A stretch of DNA of 38,509 bases from an uncultured Verrucomicrobiales bacterium (GCA_913042895.1 CAJWMQ010000009.1:1-38509); one strand, 5' to 3'; positions 27,985-38,429 are shown, counted from the stretch's first letter. A program made the numbers and translations. Notes: generated by a model from the letters alone, not told the origin.

Positions 27985-28458
27985 TTAAGAACGCGGCAGG
28001 GCCACCTTGCCCGTGCGCGTAAGGTCCAATACCCCGAAATTATCCATCAAAGCCACGAACTTATTGACCTTACTTTCGTTACCGGTCACCTCAATGGTCA
28101 TGGTCTTTGATTGCACATCCACAATCTTGGCGCGGAAAATATCCGTGATCTGCATAACCTCCGAACGGTTCTTAGCGGTGGCCTTCACCCGCACCATAAC
28201 CAGCTCACGATCAATGTACTCATGCTCGCGAAAATCGGTGATCTCCAACACGTTGACCAGTTTATAAAGCTGGCGAACAATCTGCTCCACCGTGGCATCA
28301 TCCCCACGTGTCACAATCGTCATGCGGGATTTTTCAGGATCATGCGTTGGAGCCACGTTCAGCGAATCGATGTTGTAGCCGCGGCCACTGAACATCCCCG
28401 CCACTCGTGTGAGCACGCCAAAGGTGTTTTCCACCAAAACTGAAATCGTATGTCGCAT
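27985..28458 (-). CDS. ilvN: Acetolactate synthase small (regulatory) subunit
   Basis: RHTISVLVENTFGVLTRVAGMFSGRGYNIDSLNVAPT (ACT domain), SRMTIVTRGDD, KLVNVLEI. Confidence 0.95.
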   Translation of the reverse strand: MRHTISVLVENTFGVLTRVAGMFSGRGYNIDSLNVAPTHDPEKSRMTIVTRGDDATVEQIVRQLYKLVNVLEITDFREHEYIDRELVMVRVKATAKNRSEVMQITDIFRAKIVDVQSKTMTIEVTGNESKVNKFVALMDNFGVLDLTRTGKVALPRS

Positions 28459-28481
28459 GATTCCGGATTTCCGGGCCGCGC

Positions 28482-28510
28482 AACCTAGCAATGCCCCAAG
28501 AGGGGGTCAA
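28482..28510 (-). promoter_or_regulatory. Candidate sigma70-type promoter upstream of ilvN
   Basis: Minus strand TTGACC, 17-nt spacer, TAGGTT, located 24-52 nt upstream of the ilvN ATG. Confidence 0.3.
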
Positions 28511-28541
28511 TGTTATTCACAGGAAAAACCGGGACAAAACA

Positions 28542-29360
28542 TTAAAAAAACGGATTGTGCGCCCGCTCCTCACCCACGGTTGTCAAGGGTCCGTGCCCCG
28601 GGCAAATCAGCGTGTCTTCCGGCATAGCCAGAATTTCCGTCCGCACCTTTTCCTGAGCCAAAGCCGGTGTCTTGAAATCTTTCCCCATGGATCCCGCAAA
28701 AACAGCATCGCCCACCACCGCCACTGCCGGGGCAGCACTGGCCCAGCCCTCAACCACATATGTTACCCCATCAGCTGCATGACCTGGTGTCAGGCGCGGT
28801 GTTATTTTCAAAGTTCCGACTTCAATGACGCCCCCTTCCTGCACACGGCTCTTCTCCGGAGCACCCTCATTATTTGTGTGCAGCCGAATGTCGGGCCATC
28901 TTTTACGCACATCCCCCATCGCCGCTACATGATCTCCGTGCATGTGAGTGATCATGAGATGTTCGACCTTCAAATCCTCTAGCTCTACCAACGCAAAAAT
29001 ATCATCCGCATACCAGCCCGTGTCGAACACAGTCGCCTGACGAGTCACCGGATCCCACGCCACAAAGCTGTTCACCTCAAATCCCTCGGCCGTCGTGATC
29101 AACCGCAACTCCGCCCATCTGGATAAATCAACCTCGGCCGGCCCCCAGCCATCAGCCACCTTCACAGCTTTCCCGGCATCCAATCCCACCAATTCAGCCA
29201 AGGCTAACATGTTGAACTCCCGATCAATCAGCCCTTCAGTTTCCCAAGCCTGCAATTCCTCTACCGCAAGACCGGCCACCTCGGCACATTGGACCAAGTC
29301 CATCTTGGTTTGCAAACGCGCCTTACGACAGATGTCGCCGATATGATCCTCCAACGGCAT
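28542..29360 (-). CDS. MBL-fold metallo-hydrolase with N-terminal HTH-like region
   Basis: THMHGDHVAAMGD (HxHxDH), LTPGHAADGVTY, VVGDAVFAGS, CPGHGPLTTVGEE. N-terminus DICRKARLQTKMDLVQCAEVAGLAVEELQAWE resembles an XRE-type HTH. Confidence 0.85.
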   Translation of the reverse strand: MPLEDHIGDICRKARLQTKMDLVQCAEVAGLAVEELQAWETEGLIDREFNMLALAELVGLDAGKAVKVADGWGPAEVDLSRWAELRLITTAEGFEVNSFVAWDPVTRQATVFDTGWYADDIFALVELEDLKVEHLMITHMHGDHVAAMGDVRKRWPDIRLHTNNEGAPEKSRVQEGGVIEVGTLKITPRLTPGHAADGVTYVVEGWASAAPAVAVVGDAVFAGSMGKDFKTPALAQEKVRTEILAMPEDTLICPGHGPLTTVGEERAHNPFF

Positions 29361-29423
29361 GAGCAAACCCTAGTTCGCGCAACAGAAGATTGCCAGCCTC
29401 ATCCCGTGCGCTATCATCCGCCT

Positions 29424-30323
29424 GTGCCCCATTTTCTTTTCATCATTACGTTTAGCGTCGTGAGCCTTCGTCTTGTTGCCGCTGATGCCGAAAAGGAATT
29501 TGCCCAAATCCTTCAGGCCGACAACGCCGCCATCACCCAAATCACTTTCTGGATTCACAACAACCTCGACCGAATCAAAGAAAATGAAACCGAACGCGGT
29601 GCCTTGGCGCTACGCATCCGCGACAGACTGGCGCCGATTCGCCAGCAGTACATAGATTTCCTGAAGCGCCACCCGCAGCACGCCCAAGCGCGCGTTGCCT
29701 ACGGCAGTTTCCTCACGCACATCGACCACCGTCAGGGGGCTATTAATCAATGGAAACAAGCTCTCAAAACCGATCCCGAGAATGCCGCTGCCCTCAATAA
29801 CCTTGCCATTCATCTGGGTACCATTGCCCTGCAAACCCAACAGACCCGAGGCATTCAGGAAGCTTTCCGCGCACTCGACAAAGCCATTCAGCTCAACCCC
29901 AAGGAACCGCTTTACCGACATAACTTCGCCACGCTCCTTTGCTCCTTCCGGCAACCTGCCGCGCGGTATTACAAAATTAAGCCCCAGCAAATCATCCAGA
30001 AAGCCATAGGCGAATATGACGCAGCTATCAAACTGTCTCCCAAAAAATTCGAGTACGCCGCCGATCGGGCGGAAGCATTTTTAGATCTCACCCCTTTCCC
30101 TCACGCCGAAGCCATCCGCGCTTGGCAGGCGACACTGGCCATTGCAGAAACTCCTGATGAACGAGACTGGGCCTACCTGCAAACCGCCATCGCCCATTTC
30201 AAAGGCGAACAATGGAAACATGTTACTAGCACTCTGAAACGCATGACTGGCGAACATCATCAGCCCCTCGCCAGCCAACTCCGGCGCGCCACCGAGGCGA
30301 AACTGAATAAGCCTAAGCCTTAA
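29424..30323 (+). CDS. TPR-repeat exported protein
   Basis: GTG start gives signal peptide MPHFLFIITFSVVSLRLVAADA. TPR units HAQARVAYGSFLTHIDHRQGAINQWKQALKTDPENAAALNNLAIHL and ALDKAIQLNPKEPLYRHNFATLL. Confidence 0.8.
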   Translation: MPHFLFIITFSVVSLRLVAADAEKEFAQILQADNAAITQITFWIHNNLDRIKENETERGALALRIRDRLAPIRQQYIDFLKRHPQHAQARVAYGSFLTHIDHRQGAINQWKQALKTDPENAAALNNLAIHLGTIALQTQQTRGIQEAFRALDKAIQLNPKEPLYRHNFATLLCSFRQPAARYYKIKPQQIIQKAIGEYDAAIKLSPKKFEYAADRAEAFLDLTPFPHAEAIRAWQATLAIAETPDERDWAYLQTAIAHFKGEQWKHVTSTLKRMTGEHHQPLASQLRRATEAKLNKPKP

Positions 30324-31704
30324 GGCCAGCCAACAGTTTTTCGTGCACTCCGCCAAAGCCCCCGTTGCTCAGCACACAAATTATATCACCCGGCTTCGCT
30401 GCTGCCGTCACATGGGCCGCAATAGATTTAGCATCCGGCAAGTAAGCGGATTCTGTTCCGTTTGCCTGTATGGCCTCAATGAGCGCACCGGGATCCAAGC
30501 GATCCCCCTCGGGCAATTGATCCAAGCGAGCCACCTCGGCCACCACCACCGCATCTGCTCCGGACAACGCCTCCACTAAATCATTCTGAAACACAGCCCG
30601 GCGTGTGGTGTTGCTTCGCGGCTCGAAAACCGCCCAAACCCGTCGCCCCGGAAACCGCACACGCACAGCTCTCAACGTCTCGGCGATGGCGGTGGGGTGG
30701 TGCGCAAAATCGTCAATTACCATGACGCCACTTACTTCTCCCCGCACTTCCATGCGGCGCTTAATTCCTTGAAACGTCTCAAAGGCCGATTGGATTTGCG
30801 CCGCACTCAATCCGCAATGGCGCGCCACGGCAATCACCGCTAATGCATTCCGCACATTAAGCTCACCGGCCATCGGCAAGGTGAAAACCGCCCCACCAAC
30901 CTCGAAGCACGCCCCTTTTTCGGAAAATTTCAGAGCCTCGCCACGAACCTCGTTGCCCGCCCCTAAGCCGAACCGTTGCACTGGGCAATGATCGATTTCC
31001 AACAGATCTGCCACGTTTGGGTCATCACCATTGGCCACCAGCAGGCCATTGCGCGGAATGAGATTCACCATACGCCGAAAGCTGGTTTGGATTTGTACAA
31101 GGTCATCGAAAATATCGGCATGATCAAATTCGAGATTATTGATTACCGCCACCTCCGGCAGGTAATGGACAAACTTGCTCCGCTTATCAAAAAACGCTGT
31201 GTCGTATTCGTCCCCTTCAATGATGAACCACTCGCTGTCCGTGAGGCGCGCGCCCTGTGAAAAGTTATTGGGAATGCCGCCGATCAGATAATTGGGATTC
31301 AGGCCGTTGTGATCAAATACCCACGTCAACAGCGAGGTAGTGGTCGTCTTTCCGTGCGTGCCAGCCAACACAATCGAGCGTTTGCCCCGGATAAACGCCT
31401 CTTTCAATAGCTCCGGTAGTGCACAATACCGAAGCTTGCGTTCCAACACAGCCTCCGCCTCAGGATTACCGCGACTGATGGCGTTGCCAATCACCACGAG
31501 GTCCGGCGTATCAGCGAGATTTTCCTCACAATACCCCTCGCGCACCTCGATGCCTCGGCTCTCGAGAAACGTGGACATCGGCGGATACACATTTTGATCC
31601 GAACCCGTCACGCGCACGCCGCGATCCTGCAGGGCCGCAGCCACCGAAGCCATCGCCGTGCCGCAAATGCCGATGAAATGAACGGATTTAAATTGCGGCA
31701 ACAT
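30313..31704 (-). CDS. mpl: UDP-N-acetylmuramate:L-alanyl-gamma-D-glutamyl-meso-diaminopimelate ligase
   Basis: VHFIGICGTAMASVAAALQDRGVRVTGSDQNVYPPMSTFLESRGI, LAGTHGKTTTTSLLTWVF, FIIEGDEYDTAFFDKRSKFVHY. The last is Mpl-like rather than MurC-like. Confidence 0.92.
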   Translation of the reverse strand: MLPQFKSVHFIGICGTAMASVAAALQDRGVRVTGSDQNVYPPMSTFLESRGIEVREGYCEENLADTPDLVVIGNAISRGNPEAEAVLERKLRYCALPELLKEAFIRGKRSIVLAGTHGKTTTTSLLTWVFDHNGLNPNYLIGGIPNNFSQGARLTDSEWFIIEGDEYDTAFFDKRSKFVHYLPEVAVINNLEFDHADIFDDLVQIQTSFRRMVNLIPRNGLLVANGDDPNVADLLEIDHCPVQRFGLGAGNEVRGEALKFSEKGACFEVGGAVFTLPMAGELNVRNALAVIAVARHCGLSAAQIQSAFETFQGIKRRMEVRGEVSGVMVIDDFAHHPTAIAETLRAVRVRFPGRRVWAVFEPRSNTTRRAVFQNDLVEALSGADAVVVAEVARLDQLPEGDRLDPGALIEAIQANGTESAYLPDAKSIAAHVTAAAKPGDIICVLSNGGFGGVHEKLLAGLKA

Positions 31705-33128
31705 CAGCCGTTCAGGATTTTTGCCAATAATTCCCCCACCATCTGTGGGTTTGCCTTACCGCGGCTGGCCTTCATCACTTGGCCCTTAAGAAAATTCAGT
31801 GCAGCTTCTTTGCCGCTTCGAAAATCATCCGCCGGCCCGGGGTTAGCCTCAATTGCTTCGCGGCAAAACGCCTCCAGCTCCCCGGAGTCACTCACCTGGG
31901 AAAGCCCCTTCTCCTCCACTATAGTCGCGGGCGATTTTCCGCTTGCGAACATTTCGGCAAAGACTTCCTGCGCGATCTTGCTGCTGATTTGTCCTCCTTC
32001 CACGAGCCCAATCAATTCACCTATTGCCACAGCGGGAAATTTCAGATTCACCACCGATGTCTCGGTTTCCACCAGCTTGGCTTGCAGATTATTAATCACC
32101 CAATTCGCCGCTTGCTTGGGATTATTCAATCCTTTCGCAGCTTCCTCAAAATAATTCCCTAACGCAGCATCCCCCACGAACACGTCGGCGTCGCCTGTAG
32201 GCAATTCATACTGCTCCATCAACCGGCGCTTGCGGGCTAGCGGCAGTTCCACCACCTCTTCGCGGATCGTCGCCAGCCATTCCTCGGAGGGCCGATGCGG
32301 CATGAGGTCCGGGTCCGGAAAATATCGGTAATCATGCGCGTCTTCTTTCGTGCGCATGCTGTCCGTAATGCCGGCGTCATCATCCCAACGCCGTGTTTCC
32401 TGCACAAGCTGACCGCCCTCCTCCAGCACTTCAATTTGTCGGGCAATTTCGTATTCCGCCGCGCGCCGCACGCCGCTGAAGGAATTCATATTTTTGATCT
32501 CAATCTTTTCGCCCAACTCCTGCTGTCCTTTGGGCCGAACGCTAATGTTCACGTCGCATCGCACCTGGCCCTTTTCCATGTCGCAGTCACTCACACCGCC
32601 GTACTCAAGAATGCTCTTGAGGGCGTTCAGATATTCATAAGCCATGTCCCCGCTGGTAATGTCCGGCTCGGTCACAATCTCAAGCAACGGCACTCCCGCC
32701 CGGTTGAAATCAACCCCACTGTAATCGGCAAAATGAAAACTCTTGCCCACATCCTCCTCCAAGTGGGCGCGATTGATCCGCACGGATTCCAGCTCCTCAC
32801 CCAGCTCGAATTCTACAAAACCGGTGATGGTGGATGGAAAATCCAACTGGGTGAGCTGATAATTCTTGGGATTGTCCGGGTAAAAATAATTTTTCCGGTC
32901 CCATTTGGCATAGCCCGGCACATCGCAATTCAGGAGAAAACCGGTCAGTGCCGTTAAGCGCAACGCCTCGGCATTGGGCACTGGCAATACGCCGGGTAGC
33001 CCAAGACAAACCGGGCAAACGTTGGTGTTGGCGTCTGCTCCGTATTCATTGGCGCAGCCGCACCACATCTTCGTGCACGTCTTCAACTGCACATGCGTTT
33101 CCAGACCGATGACAGCTTCGTATTCCAT
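31704..33128 (-). CDS. gatB: Aspartyl/glutamyl-tRNA amidotransferase subunit B
   Basis: [83 protein letters not shown]. Confidence 0.97.
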   Translation of the reverse strand: MEYEAVIGLETHVQLKTCTKMWCGCANEYGADANTNVCPVCLGLPGVLPVPNAEALRLTALTGFLLNCDVPGYAKWDRKNYFYPDNPKNYQLTQLDFPSTITGFVEFELGEELESVRINRAHLEEDVGKSFHFADYSGVDFNRAGVPLLEIVTEPDITSGDMAYEYLNALKSILEYGGVSDCDMEKGQVRCDVNISVRPKGQQELGEKIEIKNMNSFSGVRRAAEYEIARQIEVLEEGGQLVQETRRWDDDAGITDSMRTKEDAHDYRYFPDPDLMPHRPSEEWLATIREEVVELPLARKRRLMEQYELPTGDADVFVGDAALGNYFEEAAKGLNNPKQAANWVINNLQAKLVETETSVVNLKFPAVAIGELIGLVEGGQISSKIAQEVFAEMFASGKSPATIVEEKGLSQVSDSGELEAFCREAIEANPGPADDFRSGKEAALNFLKGQVMKASRGKANPQMVGELLAKILNG

Positions 33129-34582
33129 TAGTCCAGATTCGGTCGATGCGTATGCCAATCCGTGGCTTGTTCATAGGCATGCGCCGCCCGCAGTAGATCC
33201 GGTTCCCCAAACGGTTTACCCAACAGTTGTAAACCAATCGGCAATCCAGCTTCAGAAAAACCACAAGGCACACTGATGCCGCACAAGCCGGCAAGATTGC
33301 AGGAAATAGTGTAGATATCGGAAAGATACATCTGCAGCGGATCGCCCACCTTTTCACCAATCTTGAACGCCGGCGTAGGCGTGGTGGGGCTGGCAATCAA
33401 GTCGACCTCTTCAAAGGCCTTCAGGAAATCCTGCCGAATCAGGGTGCGGACCTTTTGCGCCCGTAAATAGTAGGCATCGTAATACCCACTACTCAACACA
33501 TAGGTGCCCAAGATTATCCGGCGCTTCACTTCCTCACCAAAGCCGGCTCCGCGCGTCTTACGATTCATCTCCTCTGGATCAGCCCCATCCAGGCGCGCCC
33601 CATAACGCACGCCTTCAAATCGCGCCAAATTCGCCGAGGCCTCGGCCGTGGCTATAATGTAATAGGTGGCAATGGCGTACTCCGTGTGCGGCAACGAAAT
33701 CTCCTTTACCTCAGCCCCAAGTGACTCCAATTGTTTTACCGCCGCATCGGTGGCCGCCTTGACCTCTGGATCCATTCCTTGCACCTGATATTCACGTGGT
33801 AACCCTATGCGAAGGCCTTTGACTTCGCCAGATAGTGCCGCGCTGTAATCCGGCACCGGCTCGGGGACATTCGTGGAATCCCGATCATCGGATCCCGCGA
33901 TCACCTGCAATAACGTCGCTGCGTCACGTACATCCTTGGTGAAAGGCCCCACTTGATCGAGCGAAGAGGCAAACGCTACCAGCCCGTAACGCGAAACACG
34001 CCCATAAGTCGGCTTCAATCCCACGCAACCACACAAAGCCGCGGGCTGGCGTATGGATCCGCCGGTATCACTGCCCAGCGAGGCAATACATTCGTCGGCC
34101 GCCACCGCCACCGCACTGCCGCCACTGGAACCCCCAGGAATACAATCAGTGTTCCAAGGATTGCGGGCCGGACCGAATGCGGAATTTTCATTGGAACTGC
34201 CCATGGCGAACTCGTCCATGTTCAGGCGGCCAAAAACGACAGCCCCCGCGGCGCGCAATTTCTGAATCACCGTGGCATCATAAGGGCTATTGAATTCGCC
34301 CAGAATTTTGCTGGCACAATTTAGCGGCTGATCCTTAACCGCCAATACATCCTTAACCGCCACCGGCACGCCAAGCATTGGCAGGTCTTCGCCCGCGGCG
34401 CGCGACTGATCCGCGGCATCCGCCTGCGCCAGAGCATCAGCAGCATCAACGCTAATAAAAGCATTGAGCCGGTCATCCACTTTTTCTACACGATCCAAAC
34501 AAGCCTGCGTGGCCTCCCGAGAACTCAGCTCTCCAGCGCGCAATTGCTCAAGCAACTGATGAATCGTTAGGAAGTGCGCCAT
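33128..34582 (-). CDS. gatA: Aspartyl/glutamyl-tRNA amidotransferase subunit A
   Basis: Amidase signature [64 protein letters not shown]. Confidence 0.97.
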   Translation of the reverse strand: MAHFLTIHQLLEQLRAGELSSREATQACLDRVEKVDDRLNAFISVDAADALAQADAADQSRAAGEDLPMLGVPVAVKDVLAVKDQPLNCASKILGEFNSPYDATVIQKLRAAGAVVFGRLNMDEFAMGSSNENSAFGPARNPWNTDCIPGGSSGGSAVAVAADECIASLGSDTGGSIRQPAALCGCVGLKPTYGRVSRYGLVAFASSLDQVGPFTKDVRDAATLLQVIAGSDDRDSTNVPEPVPDYSAALSGEVKGLRIGLPREYQVQGMDPEVKAATDAAVKQLESLGAEVKEISLPHTEYAIATYYIIATAEASANLARFEGVRYGARLDGADPEEMNRKTRGAGFGEEVKRRIILGTYVLSSGYYDAYYLRAQKVRTLIRQDFLKAFEEVDLIASPTTPTPAFKIGEKVGDPLQMYLSDIYTISCNLAGLCGISVPCGFSEAGLPIGLQLLGKPFGEPDLLRAAHAYEQATDWHTHRPNLD

Positions 34583-34584
34583 GA

Positions 34585-34863
34585 TTACTCGACGATCTTG
34601 GGCACCACAAAAAGGCCATTGGCTGTCTTCGGCGCATTCCGAAGGGCTTCTTCCTGGGAAAGGGATTCGCGCGGCTCATCCTCACGCATCACATTGCTCA
34701 ACGGCGTGGCATGCGCAGTGGGCTCCACATCGGAAACATCCAGCTCATTGAGCTTCTCTACATATTGCAGCACCTCGCCCAACTGCGGGGCCAGTCGCTG
34801 CTCCTCCTCAGGCGTCAATTCAATGCGGGCCAGCTTGACCGCGCGGGACAAATCCATCTCCAT
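34585..34863 (-). CDS. gatC: Aspartyl/glutamyl-tRNA amidotransferase subunit C
   Basis: [56 protein letters not shown]. Confidence 0.93.
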   Translation of the reverse strand: MEMDLSRAVKLARIELTPEEEQRLAPQLGEVLQYVEKLNELDVSDVEPTAHATPLSNVMREDEPRESLSQEEALRNAPKTANGLFVVPKIVE

Positions 34864-34864
34864 T

Positions 34865-35158
34865 TTAGGCCTCGTTGAATTTGCTTTCCACGAGCGTCTG
34901 AATGGCATCGGCCGCTTTCTCGGCATCGTCGCCTTGCGCCTCGACCACCAGAGTTGTTCCCTGTCCAGCCGCCAAGGTCATCAGGCCCATGATGCTTTTT
35001 CCATTCACCGAATCTTCACCCTTGGTCACAATTATTTCGGACGAAAAGGTGTTAGCCGTGCGGACGAACGCCGCGGCGGGACGGGCATGCAAGCCGGTTT
35101 GGTTTTGAATCACCAATTCTCGAACCACACTCTGACCATTACTGCCTGCCATTGTCAT
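34865..35158 (-). CDS. HPr-family phosphocarrier protein
   Basis: GLHARPAAAFVRTA (His-15-type site) and VNGKSIMGLMTLAAGQG (Ser-46-type site). Confidence 0.94.
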   Translation of the reverse strand: MTMAGSNGQSVVRELVIQNQTGLHARPAAAFVRTANTFSSEIIVTKGEDSVNGKSIMGLMTLAAGQGTTLVVEAQGDDAEKAADAIQTLVESKFNEA

Positions 35159-35201
35159 GCGAGATACGATTGTCCGGAAATCAGCCTTTGATAGCGAGAA
35201 T

Positions 35202-36149
35202 TTATTCAGAGCCCTCGCGCGCCATCTGGGCAATCAGGCGTTTATTCAATTCTTCAGCGGGATTATGCCCCGATCGCTTGAGCTTATTTTGAAAGGCAGC
35301 CACCTCCACTAGGCGTGCAATATCGCGCCCCGGTCGGACCGGAATGGTGATGTGCGGAACCCGCACACCCAAAACCTCGGTGGTTTCATCCTCCATTCCC
35401 AGGCGATCCACCTCATCCACATCACCCCATTCGCGCAGTGTCACAATGAGGTCCAGCTGTTTTTCGCGACGGATACTTTTCACGCCGAACATGGCCCCCA
35501 CATCAATGATACCGATGCCGCGCACTTCCATGTGGTCACGCGTCACGCTAGCACTGGTACCAATTACCACACGGCCATCAATGAGCTTGAGCTTGGTGAC
35601 ATCATCGGCCACGAGACTATATCCCCGTTCCACAAGCGCCAACACACATTCACTTTTTCCGATACCACTTTCGCCTTTCACAATCACTCCCACGCCGAGA
35701 ATATCCACCATGCTGCCGTGTTCCTGTCCGCGCGGCGCAAACAGATCCTCCAGCGCGAGCGTGGCGCGGTTAATAAACTTCATGGTAATCAACGGACTGC
35801 GGAAGACCGGAATCGAAAGTCTGTCCGCCAAGGCAAGAAACTCCTTGTCCGGACGAAGGTTCCTGGAAAACACCACCCCGGGAATCTTACAACGGCACAC
35901 CTGCTCAAAGCGCTCTAGGCGTTCTTCCTTGGCAAGCGATTTCAGATAAGTCGCCTCAGCCGAGCCAATGGTTTGAATGCGTTTGTTAGCAAAATATTTG
36001 GTGAATCCCGCCAAAGCCAAGCCGGGGCGATTGACCGTCGGTTCCTTAATAATGCGCTTCAAGCCATCCGCTCCAGCCAACAAATGCAGCCCCAGAGACG
36101 ATGCATTTTCCAAGTAAAACTGCTCAACGGATATCTTCGGCGTTTTCAT
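35202..36149 (-). CDS. hprK: HPr kinase/phosphorylase
   Basis: GVIVKGESGIGKSECVLALVERGYSLVADDVTKL, MEVRGIGIIDVGAMFGVKSIR, IPVRPGRDIARLVEVAA. Confidence 0.96.
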   Translation of the reverse strand: MKTPKISVEQFYLENASSLGLHLLAGADGLKRIIKEPTVNRPGLALAGFTKYFANKRIQTIGSAEATYLKSLAKEERLERFEQVCRCKIPGVVFSRNLRPDKEFLALADRLSIPVFRSPLITMKFINRATLALEDLFAPRGQEHGSMVDILGVGVIVKGESGIGKSECVLALVERGYSLVADDVTKLKLIDGRVVIGTSASVTRDHMEVRGIGIIDVGAMFGVKSIRREKQLDLIVTLREWGDVDEVDRLGMEDETTEVLGVRVPHITIPVRPGRDIARLVEVAAFQNKLKRSGHNPAEELNKRLIAQMAREGSE

Positions 36150-36871
36150 TAGATGTTGAATTCCGGCCCGAGGTAAATCTCGCGTGCCTTGGGATCTTCC
36201 ACAAGTTTTTCTGCATCACCCTCCAGTATCACCCGGCCCTGATGGATCAGGTAAGCGCGATCGACCATCTTGAGCGTTTCGCGTACGTTATGGTCCGTGA
36301 TCAAAATCCCGAGGCCACGTTCCCGTAATCGTCGGACAATCTTTTGCACTTCATAAACCGCAATGGGATCAATCCCTGCAAACGGTTCATCCAGGAGCAG
36401 CAGCTTCGGATTAGTCACCAAAGCACGGGTAATCTCCAGCCGGCGTTTCTCGCCGCCACTCAGCTGATACGCTTTACTGTCTGACAAACTGCTCAGATCC
36501 AATTCATCCAGAAGACTCTTCAGGCGCAATTGCCGTTCCGCCGTGCCAATGTCGCAAGTCTCGAGAATCGCGAGGATATTCTCCTTCACCGTCAGCTTAC
36601 GAAACACCGAAGGCTCCTGAGTGAGATAGCCAATCCCCGCCCGCGCCCGTTCGTGCATGGGCAAATCCGTGATCTCTTCCTGCTCGAAAAGCACAACCCC
36701 CTCGTCCGGCCGCACGATACCCACAACCATGTTAAAGGTAGTGGTTTTCCCGGCGCCATTCGGCCCCAGCAAGCCAACAATCTCACCGGGGCTCACATGA
36801 ATGGACACTCCATCCACCACCCGGCGTTGGGCGTACTCTTTGGCGAGACCCTCCGTGGAGAGAAAATTCAT
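36149..36871 (-). CDS. lptB: LPS export ABC transporter ATP-binding protein
   Basis: GLLGPNGAGKTTTFNMVVGIV, GIGYLTQEPSVFRKLTVKENILAILE, YQLSGGEKRRLEITRALVTNPKLLLLDEPFAGIDPIAV. Confidence 0.96.
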   Translation of the reverse strand: MNFLSTEGLAKEYAQRRVVDGVSIHVSPGEIVGLLGPNGAGKTTTFNMVVGIVRPDEGVVLFEQEEITDLPMHERARAGIGYLTQEPSVFRKLTVKENILAILETCDIGTAERQLRLKSLLDELDLSSLSDSKAYQLSGGEKRRLEITRALVTNPKLLLLDEPFAGIDPIAVYEVQKIVRRLRERGLGILITDHNVRETLKMVDRAYLIHQGRVILEGDAEKLVEDPKAREIYLGPEFNI

Positions 36872-37455
36872 TTATCCGAAGGCGGCTTGGGTTTCCCATC
36901 ATTTTCCAGCACCGCCTGCTTGGCCGAAAGAGAACCGGTAATCCGATTGTATTCGATCACCTTACCGATCAACACCCCCTGCTTGGTGTACAGCTTGGGG
37001 TTGATCGTCAGCACCAGAATCTCGGTGGCCGCCGTGTACAAAGCATGCCCGCCCACCGCACGGGTTTTATCTTTCTTGTTGATGATTTCCACATCGCCTT
37101 CGGCCAAAATACGGTCAATGTTTCCTCCCAGCCCAACCATAGGTACCACTGCCGGCTTGCCGCTTTCAATGGGCTTGGTGCCCACTCCTGATTTATTAGG
37201 CGTTGGTAAAACCGGTTTTTTGGGAGCCTTCTCCTTGTCGGAAAAATGAATGGTCAACTTGTCGCACAGCAAATCCATTTGCGCATCGATCACAACCACG
37301 TCGCCCTGATAAACCGCGATGTTTTTCTGCGGGTTGAACGTGAAGTTCTCCGCGGAGATCACCGTTTTCTCCGGTGCCTTGGGCTTCACCGCTGCCACGC
37401 CCGCACTCATGGTCATCATCCCCAGAAGCACCCAGTGTTTGATTACATTATTCAT
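36868..37455 (-). CDS. lptA: LptA/OstA-like LPS transport periplasmic protein
   Basis: Signal peptide, then [39 protein letters not shown] (OstA-like). ATGA overlap with lptB. Confidence 0.8.
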   Translation of the reverse strand: MNNVIKHWVLLGMMTMSAGVAAVKPKAPEKTVISAENFTFNPQKNIAVYQGDVVVIDAQMDLLCDKLTIHFSDKEKAPKKPVLPTPNKSGVGTKPIESGKPAVVPMVGLGGNIDRILAEGDVEIINKKDKTRAVGGHALYTAATEILVLTINPKLYTKQGVLIGKVIEYNRITGSLSAKQAVLENDGKPKPPSDK

Positions 37456-37891
37456 TCAGTGAAAATCCCTGTTTCGTCATGGTTCGCACATTGTTGCTGA
37501 TCACCAGCAGCGATGGGTTTTGCTGCCAAGAAAAACCGCGACCTTCCAGCACCGCGCCGCCATCGGCACGATACACCCGCATCGGCCCTGAAGAGGATGC
37601 CACGCGTGTGCGAAATTCAAAAAGACACGCTGGAGCCTCCATAATCAAGTCAACTTTTCGCTGCACTCCGTCGTATTTGTAGGTCTCCAGACGTGCTCCC
37701 TTAACCAACACCGTACCGTTCTTCTGTGGAATTGCCTGATCCCCAGTCAGCAACGAGGTAATCCGGCCTTTGGTTCGGTCGTATTCGGGAAATTTTATTC
37801 GCTTTTGAACCCCTTGCCCTGGAATCACTTGAGCCATAGCCCATCCGCCCAAAAGCAAGGCCAACCCAATTCCAATGTATCTATCGATCAC
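37448..37891 (-). CDS. lptC: LptC-like LPS export protein
   Basis: Single N-terminal TM/signal, OstA-like beta strands ([31 protein letters not shown]), and synteny between kdsC and lptA. Confidence 0.55.
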   Translation of the reverse strand: MIDRYIGIGLALLLGGWAMAQVIPGQGVQKRIKFPEYDRTKGRITSLLTGDQAIPQKNGTVLVKGARLETYKYDGVQRKVDLIMEAPACLFEFRTRVASSSGPMRVYRADGGAVLEGRGFSWQQNPSLLVISNNVRTMTKQGFSLNE

Positions 37892-38429
37892 GATATCCCT
37901 CCGGATGCTTCAACCGACTGATAATAACACTCCACTTGCCCTGTGCACGGATAATCTTATCACAAACCTCCCGAACGGCCCCTTCGCCGCCCCTGGCTTT
38001 GGTGGTGTATTTAGCCGCGGTTTTTACATCTGTCCGCGCGTTGGCCACTGCGATGGGAAGCCCCACGCGCTGGAGCACCGCCAGATCATTGATGTCGTCA
38101 CTCATGAAACAGGCGTCAGCCCAAGTGAGTTTGGCTTTCTTTAGTACCGCCTCAACCGCCGCGACTTTGGGCAGGGATTTCTGCCAGAGATAATCCACCT
38201 TCAGTTCCTTAGCCCTGGCCGTGGTCGCCGCTGATTTGCGGTTGGAAATCCATCCCACTGGAATGCCCACATGTTGCAGCAACCGTAACCCCATGCCGTC
38301 TTGAATATTAAATTGCTTGAACTCGGTTTTGCCATTCAACATGACCGTGGCATTGGTCAGCACCCCATCCACATCCGTTAGGAAAATCTTCACGCGCTTG
38401 AAATGCGCCGCTGTTGTTTTTCGACTCAT
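37881..38429 (-). CDS. kdsC: 3-deoxy-D-manno-octulosonate 8-phosphate phosphatase (KdsC, HAD family)
   Basis: [73 protein letters not shown]. Confidence 0.94.
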   Translation of the reverse strand: MSRKTTAAHFKRVKIFLTDVDGVLTNATVMLNGKTEFKQFNIQDGMGLRLLQHVGIPVGWISNRKSAATTARAKELKVDYLWQKSLPKVAAVEAVLKKAKLTWADACFMSDDINDLAVLQRVGLPIAVANARTDVKTAAKYTTKARGGEGAVREVCDKIIRAQGKWSVIISRLKHPEGYRDR

